In this document: one piece after another, positions 44,994 through 53,469 of the stretch | Layout of the letters: each line of letters opens with the position of its first letter | How positions within the stretch are numbered: the first letter of the stretch is position 1 | From: JAICJC01 sp963709425 | Lineage (GTDB): Bacteria; Actinomycetota; Thermoleophilia; Gaiellales; JAICJC01 | NCBI GenBank assembly: GCA_963709425.1 | Contig: CAVPWG010000002.1 | Span: 434,001-498,000 of the forward strand | Reading direction: 5' to 3' | DNA: 64,000 bases | The notes under the pieces: model-generated | Databases searched by the model: none | What the model was told of the DNA's origin: nothing | Seen by the model: only the letters and a program-made list of their open reading frames with translations | Translations under genes and position numbers: made by a program

Positions 44994-45919
44994 TCAGCCC
45001 GCGAAGGTCGGCCAGCGTCAGCTGGAGGCCCTCGGCGAATCCGACCTCGGCCGACCAGCGGGAGCTCCCGCTTCGCCCGGTCGCAGTCGAGCGCGCTTCG
45101 GGAGAGCTCCCCGAGCCGGGCCGCCCGGTGCTCCGGCGCGACGGCCGTTCCGGCGGCGTGCTGGCAGGCGGCCAAGAGCTCGAGGACGTTGGTCTCGGTC
45201 TCCGTCCCGATGTTGAACGTCTGCTCGGAGCCGGCGTAGTCGAGTGCCGCGAGGTTGGCGCGGACGACGTCGCCGACGTAGACGTAGTCGCGCGTCTGGA
45301 GGCCGTCGCCGAAGACGAGCGGCGTCTCGCCGGCGGCCAGCCTGCCGAAGAAGATCGCGACGACCCCCGCCTCGCCGTGCGGGTCCTGGCGGGGCCCGTA
45401 CACGTTGCCGTAGCGCAGGATGACGTGGTTCGTCCCGTAGAGCCGGTTCGAGAGCTCGACGTAGTGCTCGCCGCAGAGCTTCGAGATGCCGTACGGCGCC
45501 ATGGCGGCACAGGGGGTCGATTCCGGCGACGGGATCTGGTCGACCTCGCCGTAGATCGCCCCGCCGGTCGACGAGAAGACGACGCGGGCGCCGGTCGTGC
45601 GCGCCGCCTCGAGCACCTCGGCGGTGCCGCGCACGTTCACGTCGGCGTCGAAGCCGGGGTCGGCCACCGACACGCGGACGTCGGCCTGGGCCGCCAGGTG
45701 GAACCAGGCCTCCGGCTCCACGTCGGCGGCGAGCTCCTTCAGCGCCGCGCCGTCGCGGATGTCGATCCGCCGCAGGTCGGCGCCGGCGGGCACCCGGGCC
45801 TCTCGGCCCGACGAGAGGTTGTCGACCACCACGACCGCGTCGCCGCGCGCCAGGAGGCCGTCGGCCACGTGCGAGCCGATGAAGCCCGCCCCTCCGGTGA
45901 CGATCGCACGGACTGGCAC
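44994..45919 (-). CDS. NAD-dependent sugar nucleotide epimerase (two +1 disruptions)
   Basis: Extended SDR starting at GTG 45919: VPVRAIVTGGAGFIGSHVADGLLARGD with the TGGxGFIGS Rossmann motif, SSTGGAIYGE, YGISKLCGE (YxxxK) and RYGNVYGPRQDPHGEAGVV, and FGDGLQTRDYVYVGDVV. The frame breaks at about 45058 (CCCGCTGG) and, I infer from the C-terminus, at about 44997; removing a base at each gives 307 residues ending in LTLADLRG, a normal length. UDP-glucose 4-epimerase or a close relative. In the raw reading it appears fused to topB; see findings. Confidence 0.8.
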
Positions 45920-45924
45920 GGCGG

Positions 45925-48395
45925 TCAGGCGAGCCTGGGTGGCGGCCTCGGTGCCCTCGTCCTCGCGCTGCACCTCGACCGTCTGGTCGGGCGTCAGGAC
46001 GAGCCTGCCGCGGAACGGGCCCTTGCGATCCTTGAAGTCCATCCAGTCCGAGGCGCCGTTCTCGATCACCTGGCGCGCCTCGTCGACCGAGATCTGGCGG
46101 CCCTTGGTGGACTTCCAGATGACGAAGCCGCAGCCCGGCTCCTTCTTGCTCTTCCACGACGAGCACCCGTACGCGCGGCTGTTCTCGCGGATCTCACCGT
46201 CGCACTTCGGGCAGTCGGCGATCTTCTCGCGCGGCCCGGCCGGGGCGTCGAGGCGGGTGCCGTCGTCGGCGATGAGCTGCACCTGGTTTCCCTCGGCGAG
46301 CACGAGCCGCGCCCTGCTGGGCCGGGTCTTGAACCCGTCCAGCAGCTCGGTCTGGCCCTTCTGGAGCAGCTCGCGGGCCTCGGCGGCCGAGATGGAGCGG
46401 CCCTTCTGCTGCTTCCAGATGACGAAGCCGCAGCCGGGCTCCTCGCGGCTCTTCCAGGAGGAGCAGCCGTAGGCGAGCCGGTTCTCGCGGATCGTGCCGT
46501 CGCAGTTCGGGCACGGGCCGATCTCCTCGCGGAGCGCGCGCACGTCGTCGGAGGAGAGCTCGCGGAAGTACTCGACCACCTCCGACGTGAACGCGCGGAT
46601 GTCGTCCATGAACGCGTCGCGCGCGCCGGCGCCGTGCTCGATGTCGGAGAGGCGCTTCTCCCACCGGCCGGTGAGGTCGGCCGACGTGAGCGCGTGGTCG
46701 CCCAGCAGGGAGATCGCCTGGCGACCCTTGGACGTCGCACGGAGCTGCTTTCCGAGCCGCTCGATGTAGCTCACCCGGATCAGCTTCTCGATCGTCTCTG
46801 CGCGCGTCGCAGGCGTGCCGAGGCCGGCCTCCTTCATGGCCTGGCGGAGCTCCTCGTCCTCGATCTGCTTGCCCGCCGTCTCCATGTCCTTGAGCAGCGA
46901 CGCCTCGGAGTAGCGCGGCGGCGGCTTGGTCTGCTTCTCGAGCACCTCGGCCGTCTCGCACGTCCCCTGCTCGCCCTCCTCGACCTTGGGCAGGCTCTGG
47001 CGTGGCTCGTCGTCGTCGGCGCCGGCGGCGGGCTCCTCCGCGGCGGCCTCCTCGCCGAACGCCGCCGCCCGCCAGCCGGCCTCGATGAGGCGCCGGCCGC
47101 GTGTGCGGAAGCGGTGGCCGCCGGCCTCGGTGACGATCTCGGTGTCCTCGAACCTGGCGTCGGGGTGGAACACGGCCAGGAACCGGCGCACGACGAGGTC
47201 GAAGACGCGGGCGTCGTCGCCCGTGAGCTCCTTGCGCGGCAGCTCTCCCGTGGGCACGATCGCATGGTGGTCGTCGACCTTCGCGTCGTTCACGACCCGG
47301 GCCAGCGGCAGCACGTCGAGGCCGGCGACGTACGCCGCCGCCGCGCGGACAGCCGGGATGGCGGTCAGGCTGCGGGCCGTCGACTTGAGCGTGGGGATCT
47401 GATCGGACGGCAGGAACTGCGACCGGGTGCGCGGATAGGTGAGGAGGGCGCCGGCCGCCGATCCCTCGTAGAGGCGCTGGGCGGCGGCGAGCGTCCGCTG
47501 CGCCGAGAGCCCGTAGCGGCTGTTGGCGTCGCGCTGGAGGCTCGTCAGGTCATAGAGCAGCGGCGAGCGGGTCTTGCGCTCGGTGCGCTTGACCGTCGCG
47601 ACCAGGGCGTCGGCGCCGCCCGCGGCGACGGCCACGGCGTCGGCGACCTCGCGCTCGGAGGTGCGGTCCTCCTTGCCCTCGAACCAGCGGCCGATGTACG
47701 ACCGCGGCCCGTCGAGCCCGAACCGGGCATCGACCTGGAAGTACGTCTGCGGCTCGAACGCGTCGATCTCGAGGTCGCGGCGGACGATCAGCGCGAGCGT
47801 CGGCGTCTGCACCCGGCCGAGCGACACGACCCCGCCCAGCGAGCGCCCCTTCACGGTCGCCGCGCGGGTGGCGTTCATCCCCACGAGCCAGTCGGCCTCG
47901 GACCGCGAGCGGGCCGCCGCGGCGAGGGGCTCCATCTCCTCGCCCGGCCGCAGGTTCTCGAAGCCCGTCGCGGATCGCGTCCTTCGTCATCGACGAGACC
48001 CACAGGCGGCGCACGGGCTTCGTGGTCTTCGCCACGTCCATGATGTACCGGAAGATCAGCTCGCCCTCGCGGCCGGCGTCGCAGCCGTTCACGATCTCGT
48101 CGACGTCGTCGCGCTTGATCAGCCGCTTCAGGACGTCGAGCTGCCTTTTGTTCCGGGCGTCGGGCCGGAGCTTGAACTGCTCGGGAAGGACGGGCAGCGT
48201 CTTGATCGACCAGCGCTTGAGCGCCTCGTCGTACTCCTCCGGCTCGGCCAGCTCGACGAGGTGACCGATGGCCCACGAGACGATGTGCTCATCGGCCTCG
48301 AGATATCCCTCGTGCTTCTGGAAGCCGCCGCCGAGCGCGCGCGCATAGTCCTGCGCCACAGAGGGCTTTTCCGCGATGACAAGCTGCTTTCCCAT
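45925..48395 (-). CDS. topB: DNA topoisomerase III-type enzyme (two +1 disruptions)
   Basis: 822 residues when repaired. Type IA topoisomerase: TOPRIM start KQLVIAEKPSVAQDYARALGG, the acidic GCDAGREGELIFRY, and the active-site tyrosine in LLTYPRTRSQF. Two C-terminal zinc-ribbon repeats (CPNCDGTIRENR... and CPKCDGEIRENS...) each ending PGCGFVIWK. Frame breaks at about 47963 (GACGGGCTTC, restoring DGFENLRPGEEMEPL) and about 45953 near the C-terminus, after which a stop is 5 bases before the epimerase start. Relaxes negatively supercoiled DNA or decatenates. Confidence 0.88.
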
Positions 48396-48465
48396 GTCGG
48401 GGCGGCAGGGTAGCACGGAGGTTTTCGGGCATTTCGCCCGCGGTCCCAATTGTCACACACGCGCG

Positions 48466-49384
48466 TCAGTCGAGTCCGAACGCTGCGCGCATGCTCGCGG
48501 CGGACGTCGCCTGACCGAGCGGCGGGAGGCCGAGCAGCTCCTCCTGGGTGCGAAGGAGCGAATAGTGGGTGAACGGGTCGCCGGCCACAGTGCCCGGCGA
48601 GACCGACGGCGCGACCACCACCGTGTACACGCGGTTGTCCTCGTGGTGGTCGTCCTCGTCGTAGGTGATGAAGAGGACGGTCGTGCCCGAGCGGTAGGCC
48701 GGCGAGTCGACGATCCGCGGGACCCAGCGGGCGAGCCAGCGGTCGCCGTCGGAGATCTGGCAGTCGTGCTCGTCGGAGCACAGGTTCGGCGTGATGAACG
48801 TGTACGGGGCCAGGTCGCCGCTTTGGAGATCGGACGGGAGCTGCTCGAGCGGGACGTCGTCCTGCGCGCAGGTCGCCGCGACCTTCGTGAAGTACACGGC
48901 CGGGTTGTGCCGGGGCGCGTAGTCGCCCGCGTTCTCGAGGCCGCACGGCCCCGGCATGCTCTCGGCGTAGGCGCGCCAGCCGGTCTGCGAGAAGATGCTC
49001 TCGCCCGTAGCTCTGGCATCCGTCCCCGGGCGAGCAGTCCGAGCCGTCGAGGCCCTGCGTGGAGCCGGAGACCAGCGCGAGGTAGTTGGGGAGCGAGGGG
49101 TGGGTGACGGCCCGGTAGTTCGTGGCGAGGCCGCATCGGCGCGCGAGGGCGTTCAGGAACGGCGAGTGGCCGGCCACCTGCGAGAAGCCATGGTTCTCCA
49201 TCACGATCGTCACCACGTGCTCGTAGTGAGCGGGCGGCGCAGCGCCCGTACACGAGTCGCCCGCGGCCGCCGGATTCCCGGGCGGCCCGCCTCCGTGCTT
49301 GCACGCGCCGGCGACCGCGGCGACGACGACGGCGACTCCGATCAATCGATGCAACGACGGGGTCAGACCCCAATCTTGCATCGC
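48466..49384 (-). CDS. Secreted phosphoesterase-family protein, paralogue (one +1 disruption)
   Basis: 305 residues when repaired. A hydrophobic N-terminal segment (LIGVAVVVAAVAGAC) precedes HVVTIVMENHGFSQVAG, NYRAVTHPSLPNYLALVSG, FITYDEDDHHEDNRV and THYSLLRTQEELLGLP, the same motif order as the gene at 39.7 kb. A +1 break at about 49003 separates CQSYG from ESIFSQTGWRAY. The start is uncertain: the ATG at 49384 lies inside an interspersed repeat, and a TTG in it is also possible. Confidence 0.8.
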
Positions 49385-49387
49385 CCG
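49351..49387. repeat. Interspersed palindromic repeat, copy 1
   Basis: Contains the 13-base palindrome GGGGTCAGACCCC (49359-49371) followed by AATCTTGCATCG. Located in the shared start region of the phosphoesterase and the next gene. Related copies are at 52791-52855. Confidence 0.65.
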
Positions 49388-49403
49388 TCTACGCTTTGCC
49401 GCG

Positions 49404-50030
49404 ATGGCCGACTCGGACACCGACGCGACCACGCTCGCCCGCTGGGCGGCCGCTCACGGATTCGCCCCCTCGGAGCGCAAGCTCGAGGGCGAGACACCGC
49501 TCCTTCGGCAGGGCGTGATGGACATCGCCACCGATCTCCACGAGGGCGAGCTCGCCGGCCGGCCGGCGCGGATCTTCACCCTCTACGTGGACGCGCCAGG
49601 GCTTCCGCTGCTCGGCGACACGAGCACGACGACCGCCTCGTTCACCGTCCTTCTGGTCGCGGTCGACGCGCCGGCCTGGCCGCGTGTGACCATCCACCCG
49701 GCGGACTTCTCCGAGGACAACTGGCTGACGCGGCTCCTGCGGCACGACGACCACCGCGTCCGCGACGTCGGCCCCGAGTTCGACCGTCGCTACCGGCTCC
49801 GAGTTGCCGACTCGACGCCGGATGACGCGATCGACCGGCTCCGCGCTCCCGAGCTCGTCACCTGGTGCGTCGATCAGCCGAGCCTGATCTTCGACCTCGA
49901 GAACAACGTCGACACCGGCGACTCGCTGGTCGTCGCGGCGGCCGGGGACGACGGGGACGAGGCGGTCCTCGACGGGCTCGCCGAGCAGGCGCGGTGGCTC
50001 GCCGCCTGGTTCGAGAACCGCGCCGCATAG
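49404..50030 (+). CDS. Hypothetical protein
   Basis: 208 residues, soluble, starting MADSDTDATTLARWAAAHGF. Beta-rich N-terminal half (RIFTLYVDAPGLPLLGDTSTTT) and a helical C-terminus ending in AWFENRAA. No family recognised; no signal sequence. Convergent with corA, 9 bases apart. Confidence 0.65.
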   Translation: MADSDTDATTLARWAAAHGFAPSERKLEGETPLLRQGVMDIATDLHEGELAGRPARIFTLYVDAPGLPLLGDTSTTTASFTVLLVAVDAPAWPRVTIHPADFSEDNWLTRLLRHDDHRVRDVGPEFDRRYRLRVADSTPDDAIDRLRAPELVTWCVDQPSLIFDLENNVDTGDSLVVAAAGDDGDEAVLDGLAEQARWLAAWFENRAA

Positions 50031-50039
50031 GCCGCCGGG

Positions 50040-50948
50040 CTAGAGCCAGCCCTTGCGGCGGAAGTAGATGAGCTGCACGACCGTCGAGGCGATGATCAAG
50101 CCCCACGACCATGCGTAGCCGAACGACCAGTGGTACTCGGGCATGTCGCGGAAGTTCTGGCCGTAGAGCCCGACGATGAACGTCGGGACGAGCAGGACCG
50201 AGGCCACCGCCGTCAGGCGCTTGACGACCTCGTTCTGGTCCTGGGCGACCATCGACTGGTAGTAGTCGCGTGCGCCGGCGACCAGGTCGCGGCACAGCTC
50301 GAGCGACTCCGACGCGCGCAGAAGCTTGTCGTAGGCGTCGGCGAAGTGCAGCTCGACGTCGGTCGAGAACACCTCGACGCCGCCCTCGAGGTCGACGCGG
50401 TTATCGACCACGCGGCGAACCGCGTCCCGGGTCGGTGCGAGCGTCCGCCGGATCTGGAGCATGTCGTGGCGAAGCGCCGACAGGCGGCCGCGGATCCGCG
50501 GCCCGGGCCAGCTCTCGATCGCGTCCTCGAGCTCGTCGATCTCGTTGTTCAGATCGTCGACGAGATTGAGGTAGCTCTCGGCGACGTCGTCGACGAGCTG
50601 GTAGGCGACCATCCCGGCGGTGTGGTCGTCGCCGATCGCTTCGCGCACCCCCTTGGGATCGAACGGTGGGCGGCCGGGCGGGGTCTTCCTGACCGTCACG
50701 AGCCGCTCGGGCGTGAGGACGATGTCGATCTCCTGGTAGTAGACCGTGTCCTCGTCCGGCACGGCGACCGCCACGAGGAACACCCCGAAGACATAGCCGG
50801 TGTGCGCCTCGAGCGTCGGCCGCGGCTCGTCACCTCGCACGGCGGGCGCGAGCAGCCGATCGAGCGCCCGCGGGTGCAGCGTTCCCGGGCACGCGTGCCG
50901 GAGGGCGTCGCCGTCGGGATCGAGCAGGTCTGTCCACGTGGCGCCCAC
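50040..50948 (-). CDS. corA: CorA-family divalent metal channel
   Basis: 302 residues. Cytoplasmic alpha/beta domain, a long coiled-coil region, and two C-terminal helices preceded by YGQNF, where CorA channels have the selectivity motif YGMNF (here Gln replaces Met). The second helix ends with the basic tail YFRRKGWL. Such GQN variants occur in ZntB/CorA relatives, so Zn2+ or Ni2+/Co2+ transport is as likely as Mg2+. Confidence 0.88.
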   Translation of the reverse strand: MGATWTDLLDPDGDALRHACPGTLHPRALDRLLAPAVRGDEPRPTLEAHTGYVFGVFLVAVAVPDEDTVYYQEIDIVLTPERLVTVRKTPPGRPPFDPKGVREAIGDDHTAGMVAYQLVDDVAESYLNLVDDLNNEIDELEDAIESWPGPRIRGRLSALRHDMLQIRRTLAPTRDAVRRVVDNRVDLEGGVEVFSTDVELHFADAYDKLLRASESLELCRDLVAGARDYYQSMVAQDQNEVVKRLTAVASVLLVPTFIVGLYGQNFRDMPEYHWSFGYAWSWGLIIASTVVQLIYFRRKGWL

Positions 50949-50993
50949 GGCCGTCCCGGAACGCTACTTCCGCCATCGGCTACCGTCTGCGCG

Positions 50994-51644
50994 ATGGACG
51001 GTGCGCACGATCTCGGAGGCAAGCAGGGCTACGGCCCCGTCGTCCGCGAGGACGACGAGCAGCCATTCCACGAGCCGTGGGAAGGGCGCGTGCACGGCCT
51101 CAACCTGAGCTCCGACGTCGGCCCGGCGTTTCGCTATTCGATCGAGCGGATGGGCGCCATCGAGTATCTGACCACGTCCTACTACGAGCACTGGCTGTCG
51201 TCGATGGAGCGAAACGGCGTCGAGTCGGGCGTCTTCACCCCCGAGGAGCTCGAAGCCGCCGCGGCCCGGGTCGCGGCCGGCGAGCCGGTCCCGACGCGGT
51301 TCGATGCCGACGCGGTCGCAGACGCCCGCCGCCGGATCACGCCGCACGACGAGCCGGGCTTCGACGCGCCGCCGCCGCGGTTTGCGCCGGGCGACCGGGT
51401 CACGGTGTCGCGGCGCTCGCCGCCCGGGCACACCCGCTGCCCCGCGTACCTGCGCGGCGCGCCGGGCGTCATCGAGTCGGTGCACGCCCCGCGGCCGATC
51501 CTCGACGTCTACGAGACCGAGGGCGGCCGGGAGGTCCCGCAGGCCTGGTACACCGTCGCCTTCAGCTCGTCCGACCTCTGGGACGACCCCGGCACCGCAC
51601 ACGTCGTCCTCGTGGATCTGTGGGAGACTCACCTCGAGCCATGA
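50994..51644 (+). CDS. nthB: Nitrile hydratase, beta subunit
   Basis: 216 residues, beginning MDGAHDLGGKQGYG, a hallmark of the family. The N-terminal helical domain (EPWEGRVHGLNLSS...YYEHWLSSMERNGV) is followed by an SH3-like barrel (FAPGDRVTVSRRSPPGHTRCPAYLRGAPGVIESVH) that packs on the alpha subunit. The stop overlaps the alpha-subunit start (ATGA). Beta-before-alpha order is typical of cobalt enzymes. Confidence 0.94.
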   Translation: MDGAHDLGGKQGYGPVVREDDEQPFHEPWEGRVHGLNLSSDVGPAFRYSIERMGAIEYLTTSYYEHWLSSMERNGVESGVFTPEELEAAAARVAAGEPVPTRFDADAVADARRRITPHDEPGFDAPPPRFAPGDRVTVSRRSPPGHTRCPAYLRGAPGVIESVHAPRPILDVYETEGGREVPQAWYTVAFSSSDLWDDPGTAHVVLVDLWETHLEP

Positions 51645-52255
51645 GCGATTCGCACAGCCACACCCGGCCGAAGACGCCGCAGGAGCTGCGGACCGCCGCG
51701 CTCGAGACGGTGCTGATCGAGAAGGGGCTCGTCTCGACCGACGCCATCGAGGAGATCGTCGACGCGTTCCAGAACCGCATCGGGCCCCGGAACGGCGCGC
51801 GCATGGTCGCCCGGGCCTGGGTGGACGCGGCGTACAGGGCCCGCCTCCTGGCCGACGCCGCTGCCGCCGCGGCCGAGTTCGGCTACGGCGGGATGGAGGG
51901 CGAGCACATCCGCTGCGTCGAGAACACGCCCGACGTCCACAACGTGATCGTGTGCACGCTCTGCTCGTGCTACCCGTGGCCGATCCTTGGGATCCCGCCC
52001 GTCTGGTACAAGAGCCCGCCCTACCGCTCGCGGGTCGTTCGCGAGCCGCGCGCCGTCCTTGCCGAATTCGGGCTGGACGTGCCGGAGGGGGTCGAGATCC
52101 GCGTGTGGGACTCGAGCGCCGACCTGCGCTACATCGTGCTTCCGATGCGCCCGGAGGGCACCGACGGGATGTCCGAGGAGGAGCTCGCCGACGTCGTGAC
52201 GCGCGACTGCATGATCGGCGTCGCGGTACCGCGTGTCGGAGCAGCGGCGGCGTGA
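51641..52255 (+). CDS. nthA: Nitrile hydratase, alpha subunit (cobalt type)
   Basis: 204 residues. Hydrates nitriles to amides at a non-corrin Co(III) or Fe(III) centre. The metal-claw motif is CTLCSC (Cys105, Cys108, Ser109, Cys110); Thr in the second position marks the cobalt class, while iron enzymes have Ser. It is followed by YPWP and WYKSPPYRSRVVREP, as in characterised enzymes. No amidase is nearby to use the amide. Confidence 0.95.
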   Translation: MSDSHSHTRPKTPQELRTAALETVLIEKGLVSTDAIEEIVDAFQNRIGPRNGARMVARAWVDAAYRARLLADAAAAAAEFGYGGMEGEHIRCVENTPDVHNVIVCTLCSCYPWPILGIPPVWYKSPPYRSRVVREPRAVLAEFGLDVPEGVEIRVWDSSADLRYIVLPMRPEGTDGMSEEELADVVTRDCMIGVAVPRVGAAAA

Positions 52256-52470
52256 TCGACCGCGAGGCCGACGAGCCGTTCACCGAGCCCTGGCAGGCGC
52301 GGGCCTTCGCCATGGCGGTCGTCGCGGCCGAGCGGATGGGCGTCGACTGGGACGAGTTTCGCGACCGCCTCAAGGCCGCGATCGCCGAGCGTCCCGACCA
52401 GCCGTACTACGAGAGCTGGCTCGACGCGCTCGAGGCTCTCACCACGGCACCGGCCTCCAGTCCGCGCTGA
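52252..52470 (+). CDS. Nitrile hydratase accessory/activator-like protein
   Basis: 72 residues, GTG start overlapping nthA (GTGA). The sequence EPFTEPWQARAFAMAVVAAERMGVDWDEF closely resembles the N-terminal domain of the beta subunit, the known fold of the P14K-type metallochaperones that insert cobalt. It is short but complete in that fold. Its 3' end overlaps the next minus-strand gene by 32 bases. Confidence 0.8.
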   Translation: MIDREADEPFTEPWQARAFAMAVVAAERMGVDWDEFRDRLKAAIAERPDQPYYESWLDALEALTTAPASSPR

Positions 52471-52687
52471 TCCGCAGATCGATCGCGGCCCGCATCTGCT
52501 CGGTCTCGTCGGTGGCGCGGTGCACGCGGACGCGGTAGGGCACGTCGCCGCCGGGGCTCGTCACGCGGCCGTAGAGCCCGCTGGCCGCCGCCCGCACGAC
52601 GTCGTCCTTCACCCCCGCGCCGACGGTCACCCATTCGCCCGGCCGGTAGAGATTGAACTGCACCTGTGCGTAGACGACGTCGTCCAT
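52439..52687 (-). CDS. Hypothetical protein
   Basis: 82 residues, soluble, starting MDDVVYAQVQFNLYRPGEW. Strand-rich, no family recognised. It overlaps the 3' end of the nitrile hydratase accessory gene tail to tail. Its upstream sequence leads into the palindromic repeat at 52791. Confidence 0.55.
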   Translation of the reverse strand: MDDVVYAQVQFNLYRPGEWVTVGAGVKDDVVRAAASGLYGRVTSPGGDVPYRVRVHRATDETEQMRAAIDLRISADWRPVPW

Positions 52688-52790
52688 GTCCCGGCCGCAG
52701 CCTTGCACGCCGCGGCCGGGGGCGAATCCCCCTATCGGGCGGTCATTCCGCCCACGGCGGGATGAACCGCGACGGCCCGGCCTGTGAGCA

Positions 52791-52855
52791 TGCAAAGACG
52801 GGGTCAGGCACCAATTTTGCATCGCGCAATATCAGGGTCTGACCCTGATCTTGCG
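52791..52855. repeat. Interspersed palindromic repeats, two head-to-head copies
   Basis: A degenerate copy GGGGTCAGGCACC followed by AATTTTGCATCG (52800-52824), then a perfect dyad ATCAGGGTC-T-GACCCTGAT (52831-52849). Both resemble the element at 49351. It lies 20 bases upstream of tmk. Confidence 0.65.
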
Positions 52856-52875
52856 GTGGTCGGTAGCATCAGCCC

Positions 52876-53469
52876 GTGTTCATCTCCTTCGAGGGCCTTG
52901 ACGGCTGTGGGAAGACGACCCAGGCCGCGCTCTTCGCCGAGGCCGCCCGCGCCGCCGGCCGGGAGGTGGTGTCGGTGCGCGAGCCGGGAGGTACGGCCGC
53001 CGGCGAGCGGATCCGGGCGCTCCTGCTCGATCCCGACGCCCGGATCGCGCCGTGGGCCGAGGCGCTGCTCTACGCCGCGGCGCGCGCCGAGCTCGTGGCC
53101 GAGGTGATCCGCCCGGCGCTCGACCGGGGCGCGACCGTGGTCGCCGATCGCTACGTCGACTCCTCGCTCGCCTACCAGGGCGTGGCCCGCGGCCTCGGCG
53201 TCGCGGAGGTGCTCGAGGTGAACCTGGCCGCGACCGGGCGGCTCCTGCCCGACCGGACGGTCGTGATCGAGCTTCCGCGCGACCTCGCCGCCGACCGCCG
53301 CGGCGGCGCAGCCGACCGGATGGAGGCCGAGGCGGACGCGTTCCACGCGGCCGTGGCCGACGGCTTCGCCGACGTGGCCCGGCGCTTTCCCGAGCGGATC
53401 GTCGTCGTCGACGGCGCCGGGCCGCCCGAGGACGTCGCCGCCAGGGTTCGCGCCGAGGTGGGGCTGTGA
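52876..53469 (+). CDS. tmk: Thymidylate kinase
   Basis: 197 residues, GTG start. Phosphorylates dTMP to dTDP. P-loop GLDGCGKT at 7-14, the DRY motif ADRYVDSSLAYQG and VREPGGTAAGERIR, standard TMPK motifs. The downstream neighbours holB and ricT form the widespread tmk-holB-ricT order. The stop overlaps the holB start (GTGA). Confidence 0.96.
   Translation: MFISFEGLDGCGKTTQAALFAEAARAAGREVVSVREPGGTAAGERIRALLLDPDARIAPWAEALLYAAARAELVAEVIRPALDRGATVVADRYVDSSLAYQGVARGLGVAEVLEVNLAATGRLLPDRTVVIELPRDLAADRRGGAADRMEAEADAFHAAVADGFADVARRFPERIVVVDGAGPPEDVAARVRAEVGL

Noticed and set aside
44888..47935. A natural topoisomerase-epimerase fusion protein
   Set aside because: One base near 45953 gives both a stop for topB and a start for the epimerase; treated as an artefact and listed as a testable finding.
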